Assembly (NCBI GenBank): GCA_027449545.1
Contig: DAIDLI010000047.1
Coordinates: 1 to 64,000 of the forward strand
Source of the DNA: Acidobacteriaceae bacterium
GTDB lineage: Bacteria > Acidobacteriota > Terriglobia > Terriglobales > Acidobacteriaceae
DNA length: 64,000 nt
Reading direction: 5' to 3'
The notes beneath the pieces are model-generated. The model had not been told where the DNA came from. It did no database searches and saw only the letters and a program-made list of their open reading frames with translations. A program made the position numbers and the translations under genes. Positions 9,273 through 17,780 of the stretch are shown here, piece by piece (positions within the stretch are counted from its first letter, which is position 1; each line of letters begins with the position of its first letter).

Positions 9273-11075
9273 ATGAGTGGCAGCAGTGTAGAGACAGTTC
9301 GCGTGAAACCTACGTCGAAGGGCGCCGCGTACATTGCGGACTTCCTTGTGCAGCAGAAGGTTCCCTATATCTTTGGCGTGTGCGGCCACGGCATTCTTGG
9401 ATTGCTTGATGGCCTTTTCGATCGGCGCGATGAGATTCAAACCATCTCTGTGCATCACGAGTCCGCCGCAGCCTTCATGGCAGAAGCTTATTTTCGGATC
9501 ACCCAGAAGCCTGCGGCCACTTATACTTCGTGCGGACCCGGATCGGCGAATCTGATTGTGGCCATCGCGGCGGCCTTCGCCGATTCCTCGCCCATGCTCA
9601 ACATCACCGGCAATGTGGCGACCGGGCAGTGGAATCGCGGTCCTTTCCAGGAGACCGGCCGATATTTTCAGGGCGACTTTGTGAATGCGGTGCGTCCGTA
9701 CGTGAAGCGCAGCTTTCAGCCCACGCGGGCCGACATGCTGCCGCTGGCCTTGCGGCAGGCGTTTGCCCTCATGACCAACGGACGTCCGGGGCCCGTTCAC
9801 ATTGATGTGCCGCTGAACGTGTTTGTGGAGCCGGTGGACGAGCAGGCTGCACTGCGCGACAGCGATTGGCCGCTGGCGGAGTATTCGCGGCCGGCGCCTG
9901 ATCCGGCTGCTCTCGACGAAGCGCTGCGGCTGCTGCAAGGCGCCGAACGTCCCGTCATCGTGGCCGGCCATGGCGTGGAGTTGAGTGGTGCGGAACTGGA
10001 ACTGCTGGCGGTGGCCGAGAAGCTCCGTATCCCGGTCGCTACTTCGCCATTCGGGAAGGGCGTCTTTGATCCGCGTCATCCGCTGAGCCTGGGCTCGACC
10101 GGGCGCAACGGTTCGTATCCCGCCAATGCAGCCTGTCGCAATGCCGATGTGATTCTGGCTCTAGGAACGCGCTTTGACGACCGCGCGACCAGCGCCTGGC
10201 TGCCGGGATTTACCTACAATTTCCCGCCCACCAAACTTATCCATGTCGACATCGATCCGACGGAGATCGGTCGCAACTTCCAGACTACGCTCGGGATCAT
10301 CAGCGACGCGCGCGTCCTGTTGCAGCAGCTTCTCGCCGCATCTTCTTCCGCGGGGAATCACGGGCCGTGGCTGGAACGAATTGCCGGCTGGCGCAAGCGT
10401 TGGGACGAGGCGACGCTTCCGCCGCGCAGCTCCGACGCCATTCCGATCCGGCCGGAGCGGGCGGTGGCCGATGTGCGCAAGGTGATGCCGGCGGACAGCA
10501 TTGTGCTCTGTGATGTGGGCATTCACCACAACTGGATGGTTGCCGAATTCGATGCATGGCAACCGCGCACTTTTCTTCAAACCTGGGGATTCGCCTCCAT
10601 GGGATTCGCGGTCGCAGGCTCGATCGGCGCCAAGCTTGCCGCGCCCCACAAGCCCGTCGTGGCGGTCTGCGGCGATGGCTCGTTCATGATGAACTCCAGC
10701 GCTGTGCTCACCGCGGTCGAGTACCAGATCCCAGTGGTCTGGCTGGTATGGAACAACTTTGGCTACTGCTCGATTCGCGATCAGCAGCGCGGCTATTTTG
10801 GAGCCGGACGGGAGATCGCGGTCAGCTTCACTGATCCCGCGGGCAAGCTCTTTTCCGCGGACTACGCCATGCTGGCGCGCTCGATGGGCGCCGAAGGCTA
10901 CACCGTCGAAAGGCCCGCCGATCTCGCTCCGCAACTGGAGGCTGCGATTCGCTCGGGCCGGCCCACCGTTCTGGATGTGAGGATCGATCGTGAAGTTCGG
11001 CCTCTGGCCACAGGTAGCTGGGATCTTCCGCCGATTGCACACCCGCTTCCTAATTTTGGATGGGGCGAGGACTAG
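9273..11075 (+). CDS. Thiamine-diphosphate-dependent enzyme, acetolactate-synthase-like
   Basis: 600-residue cytoplasmic enzyme of the ALS/2-oxoacid decarboxylase superfamily. The N-terminal pyrimidine-binding domain has HHESAAAFMAEAY with the activating Glu63; the C-terminal TPP domain has the GDG-to-NN motif (GDG 467-469, NN 494-495). RBS GGAGGAG lies at the correct distance. It is unlikely to be the biosynthetic IlvB: no small subunit adjoins it and it sits inside a LacI-controlled catabolic group next to an aldehyde dehydrogenase. An attractive reading is decarboxylation or cleavage of a 2-oxoacid to an aldehyde that the upstream enzyme oxidises, comparable in logic to the benzoylformate decarboxylase and benzaldehyde dehydrogenase pair of mandelate breakdown. 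That reading is inference; acetolactate or carboligase activity remains possible. Confidence 0.85.
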   Translation: MSGSSVETVRVKPTSKGAAYIADFLVQQKVPYIFGVCGHGILGLLDGLFDRRDEIQTISVHHESAAAFMAEAYFRITQKPAATYTSCGPGSANLIVAIAAAFADSSPMLNITGNVATGQWNRGPFQETGRYFQGDFVNAVRPYVKRSFQPTRADMLPLALRQAFALMTNGRPGPVHIDVPLNVFVEPVDEQAALRDSDWPLAEYSRPAPDPAALDEALRLLQGAERPVIVAGHGVELSGAELELLAVAEKLRIPVATSPFGKGVFDPRHPLSLGSTGRNGSYPANAACRNADVILALGTRFDDRATSAWLPGFTYNFPPTKLIHVDIDPTEIGRNFQTTLGIISDARVLLQQLLAASSSAGNHGPWLERIAGWRKRWDEATLPPRSSDAIPIRPERAVADVRKVMPADSIVLCDVGIHHNWMVAEFDAWQPRTFLQTWGFASMGFAVAGSIGAKLAAPHKPVVAVCGDGSFMMNSSAVLTAVEYQIPVVWLVWNNFGYCSIRDQQRGYFGAGREIAVSFTDPAGKLFSADYAMLARSMGAEGYTVERPADLAPQLEAAIRSGRPTVLDVRIDREVRPLATGSWDLPPIAHPLPNFGWGED

Positions 11076-11122
11076 AGCCCGCGGCATGATCGAAGACTCG
11101 TGAGCGATTTGAAGGGATAGAG

Positions 11123-12352
11123 ATGAAGACAAAGATATTGATTGGCATATTTTTCGCACTGGCGATCGCACTTTTCGGCACCCCATTGCCGACAACGGCG
11201 CAGGGAGTCGGTGCCTCTTCGCCGGCTGCGGCTACGCCGAATCCGTGCCTGCCCAACCGGGGATGCATCCCGATGTTTTCAACCCAGAACCTCGGCCGCA
11301 TGGGCGATTTCTATGTGGGCGGCAAGTGGACGCAGGACGCCGGCAATCAGGTCATGTTTGGCGCCACCTTTGTTGAGGTGCTGGTGCCGAAAGAGATTCT
11401 GCACCCCTATCCGATCGTCTTCGTGCAGGGCGGAGGAGGGCAGACGCTGGTCGAGTCGCTGTTGACGCCGGATGGCCGTCCCGGCTGGGCGATCAACTTT
11501 CTGGATGCGGGTTACACCGTTTACCTGGTCGATGCGCCAGGGACGGGCCGATCTGCCTACTACCCTGGTCTCTATCCGGCGCTGATTCCGCCACACGGAG
11601 CGGAGCAACTGGAGCGGGAGTGGACCGGCGGCATCGCGCCGCCGCCGCAGATCCAGAAGGTGTGGCCGCAGTGGAGCAAGAACACGCAGTGGCCTAGTAA
11701 TTCGCCGAACAAAGGCCGAGTAGGCGATCCGGTCTTCGACTATTACGCCAAGACCGAGGTCCAGTACATTGCCGGGTATCAGGAGAAGATCTTCTCCGAG
11801 GATCTCATCAAGCTGCTGGACTTAATCGGCAAGCCGGTGATTATGCTTGTGAACTCGGGATTTGCGCCTTCGGGCTGGGTCGCCGCGGACGCCCGGCCTA
11901 AGCTCATCAAGGCCATCATTGGAGCGGAACCGTGGGCTCCGCCGGTGGTGAATGACGAACTCGGGGCCTCCGGGCCAGGGCGCGTCTGGGGTCTGAGCAA
12001 TCTGCCTCTGCATTACGATCCGCCGGTCACCAATCCCGCCGATCTACATCCTGTGCTGCAGACCAAGGCGCCCGGGCCGGGGCTGCTGCCCTGCATGCTG
12101 CAAAAGGAGCCGGCGCACAAGCTGGTTAACCTGGAACAGATCCCGGTGCTCGACGTCTCCGGTGAAGCGAGTTATCACCGGCCCTACGCGCGCTGCGTTG
12201 CCGACTGGCTGAATCAGGCCGGCGTGAAGACGCAGTATGTACGCCTGGAAGATGTGGGATTGCCCGGGGACGGCCACCAGATGATGTCTGAGAAGAACAG
12301 TGAGGGGATCGCAAAGTTCTTCATGCAGTGGCTCGATAAGAACGTACACTGA
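11123..12352 (+). CDS. Secreted esterase-713-like alpha/beta hydrolase (second copy)
   Basis: 409-residue paralogue of the hydrolase at 5175, similar over nearly its whole length, with a signal peptide (MKTKILIGIFFALAIALF..., ending near TAQG). The same unusual nucleophile elbow is present (VNSGFAPSGW, Ser245), as are the TPDGRPGWA block, VDAPGTGRS and a C-terminal GDGHQMMSEKN with His385. A purine-rich stretch precedes the ATG at 11123. It lies 47 bases after the TPP-enzyme gene, so it is probably the last gene of that transcription unit. The two copies flank the regulator and the cytosolic enzymes; they could have different ester specificities or locations. Family known for esters of bulky cyclic alcohols, natural substrate unknown. 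Confidence 0.82.
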   Translation: MKTKILIGIFFALAIALFGTPLPTTAQGVGASSPAAATPNPCLPNRGCIPMFSTQNLGRMGDFYVGGKWTQDAGNQVMFGATFVEVLVPKEILHPYPIVFVQGGGGQTLVESLLTPDGRPGWAINFLDAGYTVYLVDAPGTGRSAYYPGLYPALIPPHGAEQLEREWTGGIAPPPQIQKVWPQWSKNTQWPSNSPNKGRVGDPVFDYYAKTEVQYIAGYQEKIFSEDLIKLLDLIGKPVIMLVNSGFAPSGWVAADARPKLIKAIIGAEPWAPPVVNDELGASGPGRVWGLSNLPLHYDPPVTNPADLHPVLQTKAPGPGLLPCMLQKEPAHKLVNLEQIPVLDVSGEASYHRPYARCVADWLNQAGVKTQYVRLEDVGLPGDGHQMMSEKNSEGIAKFFMQWLDKNVH

Positions 12353-12647
12353 GGGGCAGAACTGAGGCTTCGCCGGGTGGTCGGCGATGCCTGGCATCAT
12401 CCCTTTCTACCATAATGTGGTACCTGCACGGTGGGCAGGGGTATCTCTCCGACTTCGGCGGAGCGGAGAGATACTCGCCGCGACCTGCTTCTATCTGCCC
12501 TCATGGTGCGCCTTTCGGGGAGAATTCCTCGCAAGGAAGGGAGAAATTTTTCTCCCCGTGCCAGGCGTCCGCGGGTGGGTTTTGCCTACCACGTCCGCTT
12601 GGAGCGGAAGGGACTTAGCGGGGGGGGAGCAAGCGGTGGGGAACAGG
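12353..12647. other. Intergenic stretch with two strong hairpins
   Basis: No convincing gene. An 11-base perfect inverted repeat (GTATCTCTCCG at 12441-12451 and CGGAGAGATAC at 12464-12474) forms a hairpin with a 12-base loop. A second, GGGAGAAA / TTTCTCCC, spans 12539-12556. Neither has a clear T-run after it, so they could be terminators of the catabolic operon or remnants of a repeat element. Confidence 0.4.
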
Positions 12648-12887
12648 CTACTCTCGCGGCGCCGAACGGTCATAGCCTTTTGCGGGCGGCGTGCGCGGCG
12701 GGTAAGTTACGGAGGGCCAATGCTGCTCCGGAACCCATTTCCCATGCACTTGCACAGCTTCGACAGACGCGCCGCAGACCTGGCAGGTGTGAACCGCCCA
12801 TTGCTCTCGATTCCGGTTTCGGGTAAGAACTTCCTGCAAGTCATCGCTGAGCTGTCCGTCGCACGGCTTTACGGGTGTTGGCATCAT
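12648..12887 (-). CDS. Small CxxC protein of unknown function
   Basis: 79-residue protein. The region HTCQVCGASVEAVQVHGKW contains one CxxC pair and a pattern of hydrophobic and charged residues typical of a small metal-binding or zinc-ribbon-like protein, but only one cysteine pair is present, so a full zinc site would need a partner or a dimer. The ATG is preceded by AAAGGAAA, a usable ribosome-binding site, and codon composition looks coding. It lies alone on the minus strand between the esterase operon and the GloVer gene. I do not recognise a named family. Confidence 0.5.
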   Translation of the reverse strand: MMPTPVKPCDGQLSDDLQEVLTRNRNREQWAVHTCQVCGASVEAVQVHGKWVPEQHWPSVTYPPRTPPAKGYDRSAPRE

Positions 12888-13199
12888 TTTCCTTTCATCT
12901 GGATTAGATGCGGCAAAGCCGCGTTCTTACCCAACTCAGGCCGGGAAGTGCAGAGAATTTCCGATACCGGGTCGCCTCCCATTGCTGGATCTTTCGCGGC
13001 CAGCATTTTCGCCAGATGACAGCTTCGGTCTCTTCCCCATCTGCTCGTGAAAGGCAAGTCAGGCGATCCCCCGCAAGGGTCCGGGTTCTCCGCAATAGGG
13101 GATCGAGTCGTTGACCCACGTGGGCCCAAATGGAGCAACCCGCCCAACTAAACCGGAGCATCCTAGCCCGCTGAGGTAATTACCTTCTGGGGGCTCTCC
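12888..13199. other. Intergenic stretch before the GloVer lipoprotein gene
   Basis: No convincing coding frame. It must hold the promoter of the small minus-strand gene and of the lipoprotein gene at 13200, but I see no strong sigma-70 pair. G-rich sequence (GGGGG) stands shortly before the ATG at 13200 and may serve as ribosome-binding site. Confidence 0.3.
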
Positions 13200-14912
13200 A
13201 TGTTCTGCGGTATCTCCGGAGCGCGACGGTCTCTGTGGCCTTTTGCTCTCTTTCCTCTCCTGTTGTCCGGTTGTGGCAGTGGCAGCCATCAGCCGTTGCC
13301 GGGCAATCCAAACGGTCCGTCGAATCCTCCGGGTTCGACCGGTTCCACCTCGGCTTCTTTTTCCGTCAGCAGCATCACGCCTGCTGCAGGCGCTGGCGGT
13401 GTTGCGCTGAACACTGCGATCAAGGTGGTGTTCTCCTCCGCGGCGGATGCTTCGACTGTGAACACCACGAACATCCAGGTTACGGACCCCAAGGCGGTCT
13501 CCGGCGCGGTTGCGTACGATGCCAGCACGAGCACGGCAACCTTTACGCCCTCTTCTCCATTCGTCGCCAACACGACTTACACGGTGCGAGTCAGCGGAGT
13601 GACCAGTTCCACGGGAACCGGAATGGCGAGCCCGTTCACCTCGAGTTTCTCGACGGCGGCTTCTTCCTCCGGCGGTTCGACAGCCGGCACCGGCACTGCA
13701 CAATTCACCGTTCTGCATACCTTTGAAAACACCGACGGCGCCAATCCCAACGCGGCTTTGATCGAGGATGCTTCCGGAAACCTGTACTCCACGACGCAAT
13801 ACGGCGGCAAATATCAAAACGGGACTGCCTTCAAGCTGACGTCCTCCGGAACTCTGACGGCGCTGCACAACTTCGGCTATCCATCGACCGACGGCGCGCG
13901 GCCGATGGCGCCGCTGGTTGCCGATGCGAATGGGAATCTGTATGGCACCACCTATGTCGGCGGCATCCTCTGCGAAGGCGTTAACAGTGGCTCGGCTGGT
14001 TGCGGTGTGGTCTTCAAGATCGACGCAGCCGGCAACGAGAGCATCCTCTACAGCTTCGGCACCAATTCGCAGGACGGTGCCAATCCTCCCTCGGGCCTGA
14101 TCCTGGACTCGGCAGGTAATCTATACGGAACCGACTTGTCCTGGAATCTGCACTCGACCGCCTATGAGATTTCACCTTCGGGCGCCGAGACGATTCTGCA
14201 CTCCTTCCCCGGCGGAAGCGACGGTATCCTCCCGTATGGTTCGCTGGTGATGGATGCTTCCGGCACACTTTGGGGCACGGCAGCCGCCGGCGGAGGGACT
14301 TCCGCATGCGCCAGAGGCTGCGGTACGGTGTTCAAGCTGCAGCACACCAGCTCTGGCTGGACGGAGACGGTGACCTACCGGTTTACGGGAGGAAAAGACG
14401 GCGGGCTACCATACGCCGGCCTCACCTACGATCCGGTTCACCAGGTGTTCTACGGAACCACGCGTGTCGGAGGCACCGGCACCGCCAGCGACTGCACCTA
14501 TGACAACCAGACGCTCGGGTGCGGCGTGGTATTCAAACTTGACGCTACAGGCACCAAGGAAACCGTCCTGCACGATTTCAGCGGACAGGCCGACGGAGGC
14601 TGGCCGCGCGCCAACCTGCTGCTCGACTCCTCCGGAAATCTCCTGGGCACCACGACGATCGGCGGAGATTTGAGCTGTCCACACGCCAATGGCTGCGGCA
14701 CGATCTTTGAAATCACTCCGAACGGCCAGTTCTCCACACTGCACACCTTCGCCGGCGGATCCGATGGTGGGGTGCCGCGAGGCGCGCTGCTCCAGGACAA
14801 AAACAACCCGTCGGTCTACTATGGCACTACCGCAGCCGGCGGAGATCCCAAGTGCCAGACGCAATACGGCGACGGTCCGGGTTGTGGTGTCGTTTTCAAA
14901 CTAACGCAATAG
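13200..14912 (+). CDS. GloVer-repeat lipoprotein with Ig-like domain
   Basis: 570-residue predicted surface or periplasmic lipoprotein. A lipobox LLLSGC places the lipidated Cys at residue 25. Residues about 55-155 resemble a bacterial Ig-like (Big_5) domain (SITPAAGAGGVALNTAIKVV). From about residue 170 there are tandem repeats of the GloVer type: each contains a hydrophobic strand, an LxDxxGNLYGTT-like turn and GVVFKL/I, probably forming a beta-propeller (for example GNLYGTTYVGG, GNLLGTTTIGG, SVYYGTTAAGG). Such proteins are abundant in acidobacteria but of unknown role. It is flanked by unrelated genes and appears monocistronic. Confidence 0.8.
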   Translation: MFCGISGARRSLWPFALFPLLLSGCGSGSHQPLPGNPNGPSNPPGSTGSTSASFSVSSITPAAGAGGVALNTAIKVVFSSAADASTVNTTNIQVTDPKAVSGAVAYDASTSTATFTPSSPFVANTTYTVRVSGVTSSTGTGMASPFTSSFSTAASSSGGSTAGTGTAQFTVLHTFENTDGANPNAALIEDASGNLYSTTQYGGKYQNGTAFKLTSSGTLTALHNFGYPSTDGARPMAPLVADANGNLYGTTYVGGILCEGVNSGSAGCGVVFKIDAAGNESILYSFGTNSQDGANPPSGLILDSAGNLYGTDLSWNLHSTAYEISPSGAETILHSFPGGSDGILPYGSLVMDASGTLWGTAAAGGGTSACARGCGTVFKLQHTSSGWTETVTYRFTGGKDGGLPYAGLTYDPVHQVFYGTTRVGGTGTASDCTYDNQTLGCGVVFKLDATGTKETVLHDFSGQADGGWPRANLLLDSSGNLLGTTTIGGDLSCPHANGCGTIFEITPNGQFSTLHTFAGGSDGGVPRGALLQDKNNPSVYYGTTAAGGDPKCQTQYGDGPGCGVVFKLTQ

Positions 14913-15059
14913 GTGGACCGCACACCTCCTCCGTGTGCAATGAAGGCAGCGCCCGGGACGCAACAGACAGCGTCCCGGGCGTCGCCGGTCTTGGCGGCAT
15001 TCCTATGTCGTGACTCGGGCTTTCGGAGCGGGTGCAGTGCTGTCCCAAGCCGCGCCACG

Positions 15060-15065
15060 TACACT
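15060..15065 (+). promoter_or_regulatory. -10 box of a probable leaderless promoter
   Basis: TACACT ends 8 bases before the ATG at 15074, so transcription would begin 1-2 bases before the start codon. No Shine-Dalgarno sequence is present between, which fits a leaderless mRNA. The -35 region is poor. Confidence 0.35.
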
Positions 15066-15073
15066 GTTTCCAC

Positions 15074-16378
15074 ATGCTCGCCGCCCTGCTTGCCGCGCCC
15101 ATTCCCGCACCTTCGAACCCTCTGGCACATTGGCAACTCGCGGCCGGGTATCTGGTGTTCGGCATCAGCTATCTGGTCTTCGCGGTTGGCAAGTTTCCGG
15201 GGCTCAAGATCGATCGGCCGGGCATGGCGATCATCGGCGGGGTGCTGATGGTGGCCTTCGGGGTAGTCAGCGCCGGGGATGCGCTGCACTTCATCGACTT
15301 TGCCACGCTGGTGCTGCTCTTCGCCATGATGCTGGTGGTCGGCTGCCTGCGTATCGCCGGCTTCTTCGACTGGATCACCGATCACCTGGTGGCGCGGCTG
15401 ACGCCCGGCAATCTGCTGCCGGCTACGATCTTGATCACCGGCGTCCTGGCCGCGTTCTTCGTGAACGACATCATCTGCCTGGTGATGGTGCCGTTTGCCC
15501 TGACCGCCTCACGCCGGTTGGGACTGAAGCCGCTCCCGTACCTGCTGGCGGTTGCCACCGCCTCCAACATCGGCAGCGTAGCAACGATCACGGGGAATCC
15601 GCAGAACATGCTGATCGGGTCGTACTCCGGCCTGAGCTACCGCACGTTTCTGGGGCATCTGGGGCCGGTGGCCTTGTTCGGGCTCGTGCTGGACTGGCTG
15701 GTGATCCGCTGGCTGTGCGGTTCGGCGCAGGCTGGTCGCAAAGACAATGACGCGGCGAGCCTGGTGCGCCCAGAAAGAGAGGAGGCAAGCCAGGCGCGCC
15801 CAGCCATCCAACTGCGCGCGCTGCGTAAGCCGGCGGTTGTGATCGTGCTGGTGCTGGCGGGGTTTCTGGGGGGCGTGCCTCCCGCCATGGTGGCTGCCAT
15901 CGGCGCGGCTCTGATGCTGATTACCCGCACGCGTGAGCCTCGCCAGGTCTACGACGAGGTCGACTGGGGGCTGCTGGTCTTCTTTGTGGGGCTGTTCATG
16001 ATCGTGGGCGGCGCCGAGCGCGCGGGGCTGAACTACGATCTGTCGGAGATCGCCGCGCGGCTGAACCTCCAGAACGCCGGCATCCTCACCGGCATCACCG
16101 CGCTGTTCTCCAACATCGTCAGCAACGTACCCGCGGTGATGCTGCTCAAGTCGCTGATTCCGGCCTTTCACCATCCGCGCACCGGATGGCTGGTGCTGGC
16201 CATGGCCAGCACCCTGGCTGGCAACCTGACCATCACCGGCTCAGTCGCGAATCTGATCGTGGTGGAACGTGCCCGCGAGGAAGTCCACATTGGCTTCTGG
16301 GATTACTCGCGGGTGGGTATTCCGGTCACGCTGCTCACGCTGGCCGTGGGCTGGGCGTGGCTGGTGTGGGTGCGCTAG
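15074..16378 (+). CDS. SLC13/ArsB-NhaD superfamily permease
   Basis: Inner-membrane transporter of 434 residues with about 11 hydrophobic segments. Typical ion-transporter superfamily patches are FVNDIICLVMVPFAL and, near helix 5, ASNIGSVATITGNPQNMLIG; the second half repeats this pattern with FSNIVSNVPAVMLLKSL and GSVANLIVVE, as expected for the inverted-repeat fold. Substrate could be an anion such as a dicarboxylate, arsenite or sulfate, or a cation; sequence alone does not decide. I chose the ATG at 15074 because it directly follows a likely -10 box; an upstream in-frame ATG would put Cys-rich, non-family residues in front. It converges on the clc gene with 16 bases between. Confidence 0.85.
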   Translation: MLAALLAAPIPAPSNPLAHWQLAAGYLVFGISYLVFAVGKFPGLKIDRPGMAIIGGVLMVAFGVVSAGDALHFIDFATLVLLFAMMLVVGCLRIAGFFDWITDHLVARLTPGNLLPATILITGVLAAFFVNDIICLVMVPFALTASRRLGLKPLPYLLAVATASNIGSVATITGNPQNMLIGSYSGLSYRTFLGHLGPVALFGLVLDWLVIRWLCGSAQAGRKDNDAASLVRPEREEASQARPAIQLRALRKPAVVIVLVLAGFLGGVPPAMVAAIGAALMLITRTREPRQVYDEVDWGLLVFFVGLFMIVGGAERAGLNYDLSEIAARLNLQNAGILTGITALFSNIVSNVPAVMLLKSLIPAFHHPRTGWLVLAMASTLAGNLTITGSVANLIVVERAREEVHIGFWDYSRVGIPVTLLTLAVGWAWLVWVR

Positions 16379-16394
16379 GGTTCCGGCAGTCCAA

Positions 16395-17780
16395 TCAGAC
16401 TTCGGGCTCCACTTCCTCGCGAGCGCCTTCGTGCAGGCGCTGGTCGGCGGAGGCCGATGCGTCGCCAGAGACTGCGTAGGCCACGGCCGCTCCAATCAAT
16501 GCGGGAATCAGGTAGGCGTGCCCGCCGGTCGCTTCGGCCATGAAGACCACCGCCGCCAGCGGCGTCTTGTAGCCGGCGGAGATGAAGGCCGCCATGCCCA
16601 CCGCGGCGTATAGATCGGGCTGGGCGCTGTGCACGATCGTCTGCGCGAATGCCGTTCCAATGGCCGAGCCGGTCAGAAACAGCGGCACGAACATGGCGCT
16701 GACGCCGCCGACGCCGAGCGTGAACAGCGTGGCCGCGAGTTTGAGTCCGCCGAAGACCAGCAACTGCCCCGAGCTGTGATGCTCGTTGAGCACCATGCGT
16801 ACTGCGTCGTAGTCGGCCCCCAGCGGCGTGAGCACGCCGGGATAGATGTAGACGAAGATGAGGCCGCAGAGGCCGGTGAGCGCGCCCCCCAAGGTCATCT
16901 TGAACCAGTGCGGGGCGCCCCAGCCCATGCAGAACTTGCGCGCGCGGCGGAAGGTGATGACGAAGATCATGGCCACAATGCCGATGATCAGCCCCAGCAG
17001 CGCGCTCCAGTAGAGATCGTGGCGGGTATAGATGTTGGCGCCGACAAACTGGAAGAGCGGCTGCGCGCCGAGAAAGGCACTGAGCGTGACGTAGGAGATC
17101 ACCGAAGCGATCAGCGAGGGCACCAGCGCTTCGTGAGCCAGATCGTCGCGGTAGGGCATCTCCAGCGCGAAGACGATGCCGGTGAGCGGGGCGCGAAAGA
17201 CCGCCGACATGCCGGCCGCTGCGCCGCAGATCAGCATGATGCGCCGGTCACGGGCCGTCAGGCGCAGCCGCCGCAGCTTGGACCACAGGTAAGAGCCGAT
17301 GGCACCGCCGCCGTAGATGCTGGGCCCCTCCAGAGCCGCGCTGCCGCCAAAGCCCACCGTCGCTACCGCGGCAATGATCTTGGGCAGAAAGCTGCGCAGC
17401 TCCATCTTGCCTTCGTGCTCGTGATAGGAGCGGATCACCTCTTCGGTGGAGTGAACGTCGGGGTCGGGCGTCATGTACTGCATGATCAGCCCGGCGATCA
17501 GAAACCCCAGCGCCACGCCCGGGATCATGGCCCAGTGATTGCGAATGAAAAAGCCCAGGATCGCTGGCCCGACCTCGTTGAGGATCACGATGACGATGCC
17601 GGTAATGAGAAGACCGGTGACCACGCCCACGATGGGCGCCACAATCAGCCATTTGCGCAGATCGCGGGCAAAGGTGTGCTTCAGATCCTCGCGCACCGGC
17701 TGCAGCAGGCGGCGAATGAGATTGTCGTGGCTGAGCGTGCGCCCCACCGTTGAACGTGCGATTGCCTCGCGCGCTGTCAT
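16395..17780 (-). CDS. ClC-family chloride channel or Cl-/H+ antiporter
   Basis: 461-residue inner-membrane protein with about 10 hydrophobic segments. The GxEGP-like motif is present as SAALEGPS with the gating Glu, followed by GGAIGSYL; the downstream region has AAGMSAVFRAPLTGIVFALE, the family signature. The first selectivity motif (GSGIP in E. coli) is not recognisable; its place holds TPDPDVHSTEEVIRSYH. No C-terminal CBS domains are present. AGGAGG lies 5 bases before the ATG at 17780. The start overlaps the end of the MarR gene by 4 bases (ATGA), so translation is coupled and the MarR regulator probably controls its expression, perhaps in response to acid or an anion. Confidence 0.9.
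   Translation of the reverse strand: MTAREAIARSTVGRTLSHDNLIRRLLQPVREDLKHTFARDLRKWLIVAPIVGVVTGLLITGIVIVILNEVGPAILGFFIRNHWAMIPGVALGFLIAGLIMQYMTPDPDVHSTEEVIRSYHEHEGKMELRSFLPKIIAAVATVGFGGSAALEGPSIYGGGAIGSYLWSKLRRLRLTARDRRIMLICGAAAGMSAVFRAPLTGIVFALEMPYRDDLAHEALVPSLIASVISYVTLSAFLGAQPLFQFVGANIYTRHDLYWSALLGLIIGIVAMIFVITFRRARKFCMGWGAPHWFKMTLGGALTGLCGLIFVYIYPGVLTPLGADYDAVRMVLNEHHSSGQLLVFGGLKLAATLFTLGVGGVSAMFVPLFLTGSAIGTAFAQTIVHSAQPDLYAAVGMAAFISAGYKTPLAAVVFMAEATGGHAYLIPALIGAAVAYAVSGDASASADQRLHEGAREEVEPEV

Noticed and set aside
12387-13019. 210-codon plus-strand frame between the second esterase and GloVer genes
   Set aside because: Starts without ribosome-binding site, contains the hairpin repeats and overlaps the better-supported small minus-strand gene; product has no coherent pattern.
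12884-13147. 87-codon minus-strand frame upstream of the small CxxC protein gene
   Set aside because: Low-complexity product without motif; overlaps the start of the CxxC gene; probably not coding.
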